Origin: Oikopleura dioica
Taxonomy: Eukaryota; Chordata; Appendicularia; Copelata; Oikopleuridae
Reading direction: 5' to 3'
Assembly: GCA_907165135.1 (NCBI GenBank)
Contig: OU015566.1
Coordinates: 870,501-934,500 of the forward strand
DNA: 64,000 nt
The notes beneath the pieces are model-generated. The model was not told the DNA's origin. It saw only the letters and a list, made by a program, of their open reading frames with translations, and searched no databases. The position numbers and the translations under genes were made by a program. Shown here piece after piece: positions 1 through 11,089 of this stretch (the stretch's first letter is position 1; every line of letters begins with the position of its first letter).

Positions 1-79
1 TTTGAACGAACAATTTCAGAAAACTCTACATCAGGTCATTTTTCTTTCTTATTTTTCCTTTCTCATCGTTGTTTTCTAG

Positions 80-225
80 ATGCTTCAACATCAACCTGGT
101 TCCAAATGATCGAACTCACCCAACCAGTTCCGCCAGAAATGGAAGAAATAGAAGCAAGAGATGCGTCAACGCAAACTGAAATCAACGAAGAAAATACGAG
201 AAAATCTTTTTTTGGACTCTTTTGA
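80..225 (+). CDS. 3' terminal exon of an unrecognised protein (partial)
   Basis: A pyrimidine-rich acceptor (tttctag) ends at 79 and opens a frame of 48 codons that closes with TGA at 223-225; the rest of the gene lies upstream of the window. The tail is acidic and Ser/Thr-rich (TQTEINEENTRKSFFGLF at the end) with no recognisable domain. An AATAAA lies 24 bases after the stop. The gene converges on guanine deaminase, whose stop is at 263, so only 37 bases separate the two coding regions. The first codon of the exon is split, so the frame is inferred from the long open stretch. Function unknown. Confidence 0.6.
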
Positions 226-240
226 GATCGAAGTGAATAC

Positions 241-254
241 TTTATTAAAATAAA
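241..254. terminator. Overlapping convergent poly(A) signals
   Basis: TTTATT at 241-246 is an AATAAA on the - strand for guanine deaminase, and AATAAA at 249-254 serves the + strand gene. Each signal lies 17-24 bases past its own stop codon, so both transcripts probably run into the 3' end of the other gene. Confidence 0.65.
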
Positions 255-262
255 AAGGAGAA

Positions 263-2006
263 TTAGGAAGAGAAAACTTCCTTGCCTCGAACAAAGACAT
301 TTTTGATTGATCTTGGATCAGCACAGTGGATGAATCTCTCCAACAGCTCATCTAGAAATAATGAAGTCAAAAGACACTAAACAAGACTTTTTACCTGGGC
401 TGTCATTTTCCAAAAACGCAGTCTCCAAACTCGCCCCAACATCAGCAATAACAGCGTCAAATTCTTTTCCGACTTCGAGTGATCCAACTTGATCGTCGAT
501 TTTGAGAGCTTTGGCGCCGTTTAGTGTTCCAAAGATAAAGGCTTTCTTGAAGTTCAGGTACGAAGTTGTTTGCTTGTTCTTGATCGTGTTGATTTTCGAG
601 GAAAGCTCAGCATATCGCATCGCATCGACCATTGAAGCAGATGTTCCGCCGGAAACATCGGTGCCTAGAAAATGCTCAACCCATTCAGTGTGAGGTTTTT
701 ACCCAAAGCAATATTGACATTTGCATCATCTGCGACCTTGTGGTCCAAGACACCACTCATCAAGGCAAAATTCGAATCTGGGCAATGAACGATCGAAGCT
801 CCTTTTTCACTCATCTTCTTTCTCTCAGCATCTGTCAGGTAAATACTGTGGGCTACAGGGAGATAAGATGATAGTGTTAGAAAACTTTTCTTACCAAGAA
901 GACATCGATCAGAAACAAGGCCGTACTTGTCGTAGACATCAAGGTATCCATCGTTCGGAAAAAGTTCCTAAAAATTTGAATACTGGAAAGCCGAAAAAAT
1001 CACCTTCATCAACTGAATTTCGCCTTCATTCTCCGAAATATGCGTTTGAATCGCCATATTTTCCTCCTTCGCCATCTTGCCCAAGCTTTCCATCAGAGAT
1101 GGCGAGCAAGAAACGGCAAATCTCGGCGTTATGATTGGCTCGACCAACGAATTTCCCAACCCACGTATTTCTCGAGCGGCCCAGGCGGTATCCACAACCG
1201 ACTCAGCTGTTTTCTCCAACTAAAGGAAAGGTTTTTTTTGAAAGACCAAAAGTTATTACGTAATAAGTCGCGAGGGGATTACTGTCGATATTGCATTTTC
1301 CGACGTATGCTCGCTGGCCTTGCTCGGAACATTGAATCGCCAGGGCTTTTGATTGGCCAAAAATGAAATTTCAACCATCCGGTAAACGGAAATTTCGCCC
1401 AATTCCTAAAGCATCATCCTTATAAATCGTCCCAAAATAGCAAGCCGTTGTCGTTCCGCGAGAAAGAGTCGATCGAACCACAGCAGCGTTCATCTTTTCC
1501 GAAAAATTCTTGTCCGCGAATTTCGACTCGAGAGGAAAAGTATATGTGGTCAACCAGTCGAGGAGGGGGAGATCTTGATGCGCGCCGATGTTGCCGAATT
1601 GCGGGGCGTGAAGATGGGCATCGATAAAACCCGGCATCAGAAGAGAATATGGACCGAGCTTTTTGACGGTTTTTTTTGGAGTTAGGGTTATGCTAAGGAT
1701 TTATGCAATTCGTGAGCGATAAAACTGATTCCTTGATGATTTCACCATCGTATCTCGCGACGATTTCATCCTTGTTTCCAGAGGCGTTTATGATTCCATG
1801 AGAGTCTTTTCAGAGGTTTTTCCTTAGATTCTTGAGTCTTTGAAGAACTTGATTTTTAGGAGGATTATCACCCGGAACTTTTTTTCTAATAATTATTGAA
1901 AACCTTTTCCTACAACAACAGCCCAATCATTTTTCGTCAATTCTCCTGCCGGATCGGTTCCAACCACAATTTTCCCGACAAAAATTTTGTCTCCTTCGCT
2001 CGCCAT
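263..2006 (-). CDS. GDA: Guanine deaminase (cypin)
   Basis: Hydrolyses guanine to xanthine and ammonia in purine catabolism; a cytosolic zinc enzyme of the amidohydrolase superfamily. The start is ATG at 2006-2004 and the stop TAA at 265-263. Spliced exons show, in order, the HxH metal motif in PGFIDAHLHAPQFG (about 1630-1590), RGTTTACYF (about 1450), the third metal His in IQTHISENEGE (about 1030), IVHCPDSN (about 800) and the metal-binding Asp in LGTDVSGG (about 650), then GSLEVGKEFDAVI and a C-terminus ending EVFSS. All five metal/catalytic landmarks of the family are present, so it is probably active. Introns are about 38-45 bases with GT-AG ends, except the boundaries around 1700-1900, which I could not place exactly. 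Identification is very secure; the first two exons are less so. Confidence 0.93.
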
Positions 2007-2035
2007 GATTTTCTCTTTTGCAAAGTTTTCTCTTC

Positions 2036-2522
2036 CTACCGCAGCTTGAAATTTGCCTGTTTCCCGTAAAAGAGGCTTTGAGAAATTTTTATTCTCTCGA
2101 AGAATACTTTTATTTTCTTCGTATTTGATCCGGTTCGAGAGGGAAAGTGGCTTTTAGATGGATTTGAATTTGGTTTTGTTTTTTTATGTAATTTGTCGAA
2201 TGGAGAATCGCTCATTTTATGGTACTCAAACATGTCAATAAAAATGTTTATTCAAGGCCAAATGTTCAAAAGTCGCCCCTTGCTGATCTTCCTCAAAACG
2301 AAAATTCTGACCCAGTTTCTTTGAAAAAACGCGCACATTTTCTCGAGTTTCCATTTCACGAAATTGAGGAAAAATCGATACGTTTTTTCGGGCGATGAAA
2401 ACATGATCGTATCGCAGTGATCTTTTTTTGCATCTTATTTTTGAACACAAAAATTTCTCAAGCCAACTTTCGTGAATGAATTTCCGCAAATTTATTTGAA
2501 GTAAACTATTTATAAGTCGCAA
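2036..2522 (-). CDS. Possible small gene(s) just upstream of guanine deaminase
   Basis: Two open frames abut here. One spans 2522-2235 (95 codons, no ATG at its start, ends ALNKHFY and TGA). The other starts at an ATG at 2233, four bases beyond that stop, and ends at 2036 (65 codons, Lys/Ser-rich). The second frame ends only 29 bases before the guanine deaminase ATG. This spacing would suit a polycistronic unit of the kind known in larvaceans, but neither frame shows a domain and both could be 5' untranslated sequence. Function unknown. Confidence 0.25.
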
Positions 2523-2603
2523 TATTTTATTATTTATTGAAACAGTTTTCTAGAAAATAAACTGGGGAAAAAATCAATGAATATTTTGATATCTTGCTGT
2601 CTT

Positions 2604-3282
2604 TCATATGGTGCCTTCGTATGTGTCAATCATCATCGCAACCTCGCAGTCACCAAATGAATACTTCCATCCGAAGGCGCAGAGAATAGATGCATTTACC
2701 CCGATGAATATCTCAAAAACTGAAAAAATAAAAAATTTTAAACTCATAATAAAAAATGGGAATTAACCAATTTTTCGATTTGCATTTCTGGATAACCAAT
2801 AAGATTGCTGTATTTGGCCTACAGGCCAATAAAAACCATTTCCATAAAAATCAGATCCAAAAATTGGTTCTACCCAAAAAATGAGCATAATTCAAACAAG
2901 CTTACTGAAACCACATAGGAGGCCGGTTTCTCCAGTTAATATATTGCAGACCATAAGTAAAGTCTGAAATATGTCAGAAACAAAAATAATTAAGGCTGTT
3001 ATACCGTTAAAGCAAGAGTAGCACAAATGAAAATTGTGACTCCGACGGAGTAATTAAGCATAATCGGTCGCCAGCAATATGTGAGTGAGCTGTAGCATGT
3101 TTTCAGTTTGTTGTATTTCCCAAAGAACACAGATGGCGTCACCACATCGAAATGGACATATTGAACGATTGAAGCTTTCTGTATGAAAATTATAGCAAAT
3201 TACCACTTTAAGTGTTTTCTACCCGACTTGTGTCCAAGTCAGACTCGAACTCTCGGCCACAGGTATTTGGATGAGTATTCAT
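2604..3282 (-). CDS. Small multi-pass membrane protein, family unknown
   Basis: Four exons join in frame to about 132 residues: MNTHPNTCGREF with an acidic N-terminus (3282-3223), a segment ending in the hydrophobic stretch VGVTIFICATLALT (about 3180-3010), a further hydrophobic exon TLLMVCNILTGETGLLC (about 2960-2905), and a last exon from 2719 ending MIDTYEGTI and TGA at 2604. At least two and perhaps three transmembrane helices are predicted. The third intron (about 2720-2925) is long because it holds a copy of the CCAATAAGATTGCTG repeat. An acceptor near 3311 could add an upstream exon, so the ATG choice is provisional. A tetraspan MS4A-like protein is possible but not demonstrated. Confidence 0.6.
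2795..2865 (+). repeat. Repeat family C copy (CCAATAAGATTGCTG)
   Basis: One arm of a dispersed element beginning CCAATAAGATTGCTGTATTT and followed by GGCCAATAAAAACC. Related copies lie at 25.9, 27.1, 33.2 and 33.4 kb. This copy sits in an intron of the small membrane protein gene. Confidence 0.7.
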
Positions 3283-3763
3283 TAATTTGATGAGGCGCTC
3301 AAGACCATTTTCTAGCGAAAATTTCAGATATTAAAGAATTCGCAACTGAGTCAGATTGAAACTAGATCTTGCCTTCAAATTATCGATTCGGATCTTCCGT
3401 CAAAGCAGTCTCATTTCCGAAAAGCGTCAAATTGCCTTAATAATTCATCCGTTTATTCGGAAAATTGAAAGGAAAACCTCTAAGCGGATCAGCAAAAGCT
3501 ATTGAAAAAAATAATAAAATTCGCATTTTCGCGGGAGCGATTCCGTACCGACAGAATTAACCACTAGTATCAGAAAATATGATCTTATAAATTTGCGTTT
3601 TGTATTCAAAGTTATCTATTTAAATGTCACGCTTTCCTCAGACAGGAATTTCCTGAGAGAAAGTTTTCCGTTCGATTCATGAACTCAAAATGCAGCACAA
3701 AGACATTAAATATTCGAAAAATTAACTTTTGTCACTCATTTTCAAAAAAAAGTATATTTCATT

Positions 3764-4282
3764 TTATTGTGAGTTATTTTTTCTTTCAGTCGCAAAATAT
3801 TCAATCTTCTTCGAGGAGGAGCAATCTGAGGAGAATGAGAATCTCCTTGGGTAATCAGGGATGAGCCAGTCATTTTCTGATCCAGTTTGCGTGTCTTTAA
3901 ATGATTTTGTTGTTTGATTTTTGGATTGAGTCGGTTTACTAAGGCTTTCGAACATTGCGACCTTTTCGCAGACTCTTAAAAAGATTGGAAAATGAGATTC
4001 AAGGGATATTCATACGTCCATGAAGTAGGAGAGCTGCATTGTGGCTTCTGATTCTTATCGTTTAGAATTTGCTGTTGGAAGTTTGAAAAAAGATATTATT
4101 CTTAAAGTGCTTCATTTTTTTCTTTTTTTTTTTAAAACACGACCTGAACTCTTTCAATCATCAAAAAATCGTCTGTCTGGCATGGTCGAGAATAGAACTC
4201 TTTTGTGAATGCTTCTTCTTTTGCTAAAGAATAATTTCTCGATTAAGAATTTTAAAGGAAAAGTACCGATATTCTCGCCCAT
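3764..4282 (-). CDS. 120-residue protein of unknown function
   Basis: Four exons splice with consistent phase: 4282-4267 (MGENI), 4223-4144, 4071-4016 and 3974-3764, total 363 bases including TAA. All three introns are GT-AG and about 41-72 bases. The protein is polar and Ser/Lys-rich, with the most ordered-looking piece GSENDWLIPDYPRRFSF near residue 85. I see no signal peptide or membrane segment. The exact frame closure across four exons is the main evidence that it is real. Function unknown. Confidence 0.6.
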
Positions 4283-4501
4283 GAAAAAAAATGCTCTGTT
4301 TATTCAGCGACTCGCGGGAAAAATTGATAGAAACGTGGACAATAATCGCCGGGGATCGATTTTGCTGCACTGCGCGTAATAGCCACACTCTTTTCACTTG
4401 TTTTTCTTATTAGTCCTTATTTATAGCCAGCGATGAATATCGACGTTTCCATTTCAAAAAAATTATATAATATATCCATGCCATGTTTGCAAGATAAGTT
4501 T

Positions 4502-4690
4502 CTTTAAGGACCCCCCCGTCAACAATTTTCCCTAAAAAATCGAAAATTTCAAAAAAATCATATTTTGGTTTCTTAGTCCGCCTGGAAGTTTAATACATGA
4601 TGAAAACTTGTTCGGAGCCCTTTTGACCAATAATAATCTAAAATTTAAGCAAAATTAGGTCGTTTTCGTCATTTTTCGGTTTTGTTATTA
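4502..4690 (+). repeat. Degenerate family A element (TTAAGGACCCCC)
   Basis: Starts TTTAAGGACCCCCCCGTCAAC like the left end of the complete copies at 6178 and 50336, but the matching right end is missing, so it is a truncated or decayed copy. Confidence 0.5.
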
Positions 4691-4708
4691 TTTTCATAAA
4701 TTTATCGT

Positions 4709-4905
4709 CTCTAGAATGGTCACATGATTGTCACGTGTTGTTTTTAAGGATGGGGGTATATAAACAAATGTTGACGGAAATCTCTTCATTATGAGACTTT
4801 CTCTCCTGGCGGTAACCAGTTGGCAGTGAAGAATAGTTCTGACAATTGAGAAATTTAAAGCGATTGTCAGCTATCTCCACTGTTCCCTGGAAATCAGCCC
4901 CACTC
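4709..4905 (+). repeat. Direct repeat, left copy, flanking the pseudokinase gene
   Basis: About 197 bases (tctagaatggtca ... ccactgttccctggaaa) recur in the same orientation at 8390-8586, clearly homologous but diverged. It contains the shared blocks gcagtgaagaatagttctg and actgttccctggaaa. It lies 220 bases before the ATG at 5126 and may include that gene's promoter. Confidence 0.75.
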
Positions 4906-5125
4906 GACAGAGATTCGTGAAATTCTTCCTGTTCGTTATTATCTTGCTGTTATTGGGTGCAATAAAACTCATCTTCATCACATTTATAATAAAGAAAAGG
5001 TCAGTTTTACGACGGTTCTGCATTGAATCAAAAGCTAAATTAATCAATTGATTTCTTGTTTTGAAAGTATAAATTGGTAATTCGAAAATCTTATACTCAC
5101 AAATTAGAGAAAGAGAATTATTAAA

Positions 5126-8100
5126 ATGATTGGAGAGGATTATCAAATGGAACATTTCGACGAGAATTTTGAAGAAGAAGATTATTTGCTAGATGATGTT
5201 GACACAGATGTTGACACAATAGAAGATGACGAAGATAAGCAGAAGGATGAAAGACCAGTTTTAAAAGAAGACAAAGCAGAATGCAGGACTTTGGGGATGA
5301 AACATTTGACGCAAAATACTCGCAATCAAAAGTAGAGTGAACCCTAGTTGTTCCCCTTTTAAAATTGTTTTTAAGAATCTCTCAGCCACCTGAGCTGAGC
5401 AAAGATAAAATAGAAAAATGGCTGCCCGGTTTTATCTCGAAGTTAAAAAGGACAACTTCCAGGACGACGATTTGTCGATTGATTGAGTCGGTCATGAGGC
5501 AAGAACTCAAAGATGATTGGAATGCGTATTTGTGGGAAGTGTTCGGATTTAAGGGCAAAAAAGGCTACATTTTCCGTCCAGACAGAGAAGAAATTGAATC
5601 TTTCGAAATCACCGCTTACCAAAACCATCTTCTCTCGACAGAACCTCATCTCAGAAATATTTATATAAATAGATCTGATCTGAAAGAAGAGACTGGAGAA
5701 TGGAGTCTTCATCCTGATCATGTACCAACAAAAATTTCTGAAGGAGGTGAAGCGCTCATTCTAACACAGAAATTTGGGAAGAAAGAGTATGCAGTTCGGG
5801 TTCAGGTTTTTGACCCCTATCTTTTCAGTGATTATTACGATCACAAATATGTTCATCATAAAATTCATTTAGCTTCAGGTATCATGCTTTCTTATATAAA
5901 AAAAAACTAAGATTTAAGGTTATATAAGAGCTATAGACCGAACATCTTCTTTTCCAGAAAAATCCGAAAATGAAAAACAGATTCCAATTCACGAAAATGT
6001 CGTGAAAAACTTTGTCAATATTGAGCTTTTTCATGGCTGTGACAAGTTAATGACGGATTGTATTGGCTGGATAACAATTATGGAAAAATGTGATAAAACT
6101 ATTCGTCCTTTATTGAAAAAGAAAAACCGACTCGACTTGGAGCAAAGAAAAAAAATGGCTTTTGGTAGGCTTCGTGATTAAGGATCCCCCGTCAGCTCTT
6201 TCCTTCATAAAATGGAAATTTTAAAAAAAATACCATATTTTTCGTTCTTAATGCGTTCTCTGGTTAAATTTGCTTCAAAAACTTGCAAAGAGGAATTTTT
6301 GACCAAGAAAAAATCAATATTTTCGCCATAATTTGGGCAAATTCGTCAATTTTTGCGAAAAATCCAATTTTCAAACGCGATTTTGAGGTTGTTAGAGTCG
6401 AGATAGACTCCCAAAAAATTGTTTTTTGACCCGTAGAATCCATTTCCGGGGTCAAAACTTAAAAAATCCGAAATTTGATTTTTCGAAAAAAGCTGACGGG
6501 GGTCCTTAAGAACATTCTATAAAACATATTTTGTCATATAATAAGAATAGGGCTAGATTTTAAGCTGCATAAGTTCATTTAGAAATTTTAGAAATATGGA
6601 GTGGGCTTGATTATTTACGGTCGATTGGGATTGATCATTTTGATCGAAAATTGCAAAACTTCTTGCTTCTAAAAAAAGTGGTCAAAATATGTGACTTTGG
6701 ACTTGTAAATGAACGAAGTGGACGAATCGGCTACCGCGAAATGGGTTATTCTAGGAGAGGTTCCAAGTTTAGGAATACCTACGCACTTGGTGATGTTCAT
6801 TTGATGTATTTTATTTAATTTTGATTCTAGCCGCTGGATCACCAGCCTTTTCTTGTCAATGGCAGCTGACTCTTTCAGAAGGGAATGTTATCCAGCCATT
6901 TGCATATTTCCTGTTGGGCGAATGGAAAACCGCTTGGACTCTGCTATTTAAACCAATAGATCACAGCGAACGAAGAAAAATAGAAGAGAAGCTTAAGGTT
7001 AATTTAGATTTAAAAAAATTCATAAAAGAAAAGTTTTTTTTTTAGAAATTTGGATCGATGAATATAATTGATCTTGCAACAGATAAAAAACAGTGTAGGT
7101 GCCAATATTTTGTGAATTGTCAATTATACGAGAACTTCTATTCCGGGTTAAACGACATCATATGTCTTCAAGATTTAACATCTGATTATTGTTTGAATGA
7201 TCCGAACCTCACCAAATCCTGCCACATGGCCGCTCTTAAACGAAATATGGCAGAATATAAAAGCTTCAATTTGACGATGAAAAACCTGTCTCGAAATATC
7301 CTCAATCAGAACTTCAGTAACCTCTGTGTCCCAATTTCAGTCACGACTCTTATTCGTCATGCGATGAAAAATGATCTTGGTTTTGTTGAGAAAAAGATAA
7401 CTCATTCGTTCGAACAAATTCTAACTATAATCGTGATGCTTGTTTACCCAAGAAGCATGGCTGGTTTGAATCTTAACCCGAACAAGGAAGAAACTAAAAA
7501 TCAACTCACTGCGATTGATGATCTTTTAACACGGATTTGCCGAAGAACATATTTGATGGATTCAGGTTGGGAAATTATCAGAATGCTCGGACCAGATAAT
7601 CATCCAAGACCGGCGAAATCAAATTGCATATGCAAACGAGGTCGGTTTTACAGTCAAGCTTTATTTTCAATATCGTCTTTTAAGTTTATCTCAATGAGAA
7701 TTTTAACTTTACCCGACCGGTTACCGCTACTGGCGTGATTCTAACTATTGATGGCGAAATTTTCACCAAATGACAATCGACAGAATTGAGAAGAACGCAT
7801 ACGTTCTTCAAAACTCGGATTTTAATGAGGAAAATCCTTTGAAATCAGTCAAGGGTTAAAGACTTTTTGATTCTAAGAGTACCGATGAAAATTTAATAAC
7901 CTGATTCTCCGGAAATTTCGACAAGAAATGGCGGAACCAGTCAAAATTGAGAAAAGATAAACCCCTCAAAAGTTATCCGAATCAAAAAGACCAATCCTTA
8001 TTACGATAACTACGATTTCGTTCGACAATATTATGACGACCTAACAAGAATTGCTCTATACGAAAACGATAACTTGAGATTAAAACTCGTGAACGAGCAT

Positions 8101-8190
8101 TCATCTATCGGAAATATCATATTTCAAATATGGAAGTCAATACTTGGTATCTTATGCCGATGGCGTATACTCTTCATCTTGAGAAAGTTT
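5126..8190 (+). pseudogene. Pseudokinase-LCVPIS protein, copy 1 (frameshifted C-terminus)
   Basis: Paralogue of the gene at 58352-62214. Domain order: acidic N-terminus (5126-5330, DDVDTDVDTIEDDEDK), a helical region, then kinase-like landmarks GGEALIL, AVRV (Arg at the usual beta-3 Lys), DHFDRKLQNFLLL (catalytic-loop D, K and N kept) and CDFGLV, all split by short introns. The C-terminal half carries NQNFSNLCVPISVTTLIR and YPRSMAGLNLNPNK. From about 7686 the copy is damaged: relative to copy 2, two bases are missing near 7766, which brings an early TGA at 7771, and a second frame change is needed near 8110 to reach the homologous TWYLMPMAY end before AATAAA at 8191. The N-terminal two-thirds is open, so a truncated product is possible. 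An intron at 6163-6583 holds a complete family A element. Function unknown. Confidence 0.75.
6178..6509 (+). mobile_element. Family A TIR element, complete copy
   Basis: Left end TTAAGGATCCCCCGTCAGC and right end GCTGACGGGGGTCCTTAA are inverted repeats enclosing about 330 bases with no coding capacity. Inserted in an intron of the pseudokinase gene. Other copies: 39785, 40172 (half), 50336, 54075 and 59329. A non-autonomous DNA element (MITE) is the simplest reading. Confidence 0.8.
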
Positions 8191-8389
8191 AAATAAAAGA
8201 AAAATGTTTGTCTGTTTGTTTCTAATTGCAGTTGATTTATAAAAATTAGAAGGAACTTTTTAAAAGAAAAAATTATAACTTATAATTTATAAGAGAATGA
8301 CTTTAAAGTCAATTCTAACGACAGAAACTAATTTTGCTTGTAGCCAAAGGAGATTTAAAGAATTGAAATGGATGTTAGGATTTTTGCTT

Positions 8390-8586
8390 CTCTAGAATGG
8401 TCATTTGATGGTTACGTATCGTCATTAGGGATTGGAGTTTTGGAACAATTATTGACGAAATTTTCTGCATTGTTTTTTTTTTCCTTCCTGGCAGTAACCA
8501 GTTGACAGTGAAGAATAGTTCTGGCAATTGAGAAATTGAAACCGATTGTCAGCTTACTCCACTGTTCCCTGGAAACTGACCCTTCT
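8390..8586 (+). repeat. Direct repeat, right copy
   Basis: Second copy of the 4709-4905 sequence, 200 bases beyond the end of the decaying pseudokinase gene. What follows is the 3' end of the Kunitz gene on the other strand, not another kinase copy, so it may be the scar of a lost tandem duplicate or of an LTR-like structure. Confidence 0.75.
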
Positions 8587-8675
8587 CATCGAAAAAGAAG
8601 ATATTTTTGAGTTTGATTATCATTTTATTTTACAGAATAATACGGGTTCTAGAATCGATCGTTTTCTTTTCATCA

Positions 8676-10401
8676 TCAGGGTCGCTTCTTCATACAAGCA
8701 GTTTTGCACTCGTCTTGAAAAAAGCTATCATCGAGTTTTTTCTAGAGTTTCTACCTTTTGTCGCGAAGGAATTGCAATTTCCGAGCTTGCAAAACTGGCA
8801 CTCCGTCGAGAGGTAAATGTGGCACTTGCCGTCGCTTTTGTCAAAATAGAAGCGCGTCGCCACTAGAAATTATAAATGTTACTCGCTGCGGAGATAAGCT
8901 AAACTCAAACATTCCATTATCTTTTTCTAGCGCCAGAGCATGTCTATCTTTTCTTTTTGAACTTTAGGATTTCGAAATTAAACTCTTGCTAGCACAAAAA
9001 TCGACCGAGCTCTTTACTGTCTAGCAGACAAAATGTCTCCTAGACAATTTTTGTTCAGAACTTACTGTTGGCGAATCCACAAGAAGATTTCGGCGGACTC
9101 TGGTCGCAAATATCCATCATTTTCGGCGCCAAATTGAGTCTTCTAGCGCTGCTGGGGACAAGAGCATTATCCTCGTCGTCATTTTTCATGCAGACTTTTG
9201 CGCACATCTGATAAGTGACAAATCGGTTATTGTTGCCTCCCGCTCCTCTCCAAAGAAATGACTCGCAATCGCCCGATTTTGAGTTAAAATACCACATGGC
9301 TGTTTTTCTTCAACGAATTTCAAAGAGAGCGAGATCAATTAAAAGACCTAACAAAAAAAGCTTCCTTTTGAAATTTTCCTGAGAATTTGAGCATATCCTT
9401 TGTCCATCGGCAAGTGGCAGGGATTTTCTTGTTCCAAAGTTCCAACTGGAACGGCATCGAACTGCATCATTTCCATTTCATTTGAGCCCCCGAAAGACGG
9501 TCTTTCAGAGGATGCATATTCAGAGAAAAAGACATATTCTCATCAATAATCCTGGAAATACCGGAGGCGGGAAAGACGGTATACGGTATACGCCTGGATT
9601 AGTGTTAACACATGTTGGACACATATTGACAAGGAACAAGTTGCATTATTATTAGGGGCACCCTCTCCTGTCCCCGACGAAATACGGCTGCATAATCGAA
9701 TAGATACTGGCGAAGGGACTGAAGTGGTTATTTGGATTGATGCCTCCTGATGGACCCATTCTTTTTCCAGTTGAAAATTGAGATAGAAGAGACGATTAAG
9801 GGTTTTGACTTGTCTCTTTTCTCTATTTTAGCCGAAATGAAAAATTCAACTTGTCCTGTTTACTCCGCGCCATTCCAAAATCTCAAATCCACCGAAGCTG
9901 TTTTCGTTATTTGCTGCTTCCATGTCGTTTGTTGATTCTTCTGGCTCTAGAGCCTCATGGGACGCAGGAACATCAGTCGTTGAAATCAGCTCGGGTGTGC
10001 AGATGGAACGGCAATCGTCGCGGCGGGAGAACAGGTTCAGGTGGTCCTTGACAGCGAGGAGATCATCGAGTAAATCCGGGCACAGTCGGCGGAGAAAGAC
10101 TGGCTTGCAGGCGCCTCTGCTTTTGTCGTACGAGAAAAATCTTGAAAAACGTTAATTGAGAAATGTAAAATAGACTCACTTCTTCGGCGTCCCGCAATTA
10201 ACATGATCAAAATTGCAGCAGGTATGGAATCCATATGGATCCTTGAGCTTAATGCTTCCATCTGCCATGGTCACCGTTCTGATCTTCTCCTGCGCAATGA
10301 ACCTCGACGAGCATTTCTCATGGCTCAAGTCGTTTAAATATTCGAGTACTTGTTGCTCCGGCGTTTGAAATCGAGCCCCGAAACGGTCGCCAAAGCCTGT
10401 T
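8676..10401 (-). CDS. Secreted multi-domain Kunitz-type protease inhibitor-like protein
   Basis: Stop TGA at 8678-8676. Exons read from the - strand contain Kunitz-like pieces: CSSRF...FHTCCNFDHVNCG (about 10310-10190), FFSYDKSRGACKPVF...DDCRSIC (about 10145-9990), NPCHLPMDKG (about 9420) plus MWYFNSKSGDCESF and GGNNNRFVTYQMCAKVC (9297-9190), and a last domain FYFDKSDGKCHIYL...NSFATK joined to DECKTACMKKRP at the C-terminus (about 8866-8676). The third domain has the classic WYFN...C...GNNNRF...C...C core; the others have degenerate Cys spacing. Kunitz domains usually insert into serine proteases to block them. The 5' end, the signal peptide and several middle splice sites (9.55-9.85 kb) are unresolved. 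Confidence 0.72.
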
Positions 10402-10639
10402 TTTAAGGGATGAAATGGAAAATGGAACATTCAAGTGCTGAGATGTTCATTCAAAAGTGGCAATTAAATTTGAGACAACATGAGACGCGGCTGATTTAAA
10501 CTTATTTATTCATTCATTTTTCGGTACCTTGCGGTGGAAGGTAATTTCCTTTTTGAATTTTCTTTATCTTTTTTTCTTTAATCTTCTTTTTTTTATTTTA
10601 AAGTCATTTTCATCCATCTTTTTTTTGGAAAAAAAAAAC

Positions 10640-10790
10640 AAAAATTAGGGTTAGGGTTTGGGCTAGAGTTAGGCCCAAAAGAGACGATTTTTTGGTTGGG
10701 GTAAGGGTTAGAGTTAGGCCCAAAAGAGACGTTTTTTGATTAGGGTTAGGGTTAGACGGCTTGACTTAGGGTTGGTTCGAAAAGAAACAG
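10640..10790 (+). repeat. Telomere-like TTAGGG-rich tract
   Basis: Degenerate GGTTAGGGTTAGGG and GGCTAGAGTTAGGC motifs occur several times, including two copies of gagttaggcccaaaagagacg. It lies upstream of the Kunitz exons in a 450-base stretch (10.44-10.89 kb) with no other gene signal except T-rich sequence. Confidence 0.7.
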
Positions 10791-10885
10791 ACTGTTTTCA
10801 TTTATAACATATGATATGTAGATAGATCGGTAAAGATGCTCAAGCAAATAAAGAAATCTCTCCTTATTGAATAGATGATGTAAAA

Positions 10886-11074
10886 TTAAACCTGCGTTTC
10901 CCTCTCCTCCAATCTTATCTTATCCATCTCATCCCGCTTCCCGAAGCCTTGGACGGCGGCGATACATCCAATTCCAATTATTTTCTTATCAATCATCTTA
11001 TTCCTCTTTTCTCTCTTTTCTTCCTCGGTTGATCTCTTTTTTCTGCTTGTTTTCTGTTTCTTAGGCTTTAACAA
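10886..11074 (-). CDS. Short ORF, possible 5' exon of the Kunitz gene
   Basis: A 62-codon frame with a very basic start, then MIDKKIIGIGCIAAVQGFG, which could act as a signal peptide, and ending ...EERETQ next to a GT. The splice phase does not fit the first visible Kunitz exon directly, so another exon would be needed. It may also be unrelated. Confidence 0.25.
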   Translation of the reverse strand: MLKPKKQKTSRKKRSTEEEKREKRNKMIDKKIIGIGCIAAVQGFGKRDEMDKIRLEERETQV

Positions 11075-11089
11075 TTTTTTCTTCTTTTT

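Noticed and set aside
1040-1366. 108-codon + strand ORF
   Set aside because: Antisense to guanine deaminase exons with clear metal-binding motifs.
8546-8967. Three overlapping + strand ORFs after the right direct repeat
   Set aside because: Considered as remains of a third pseudokinase copy, but they show no similarity to it and are antisense to the last Kunitz exons.
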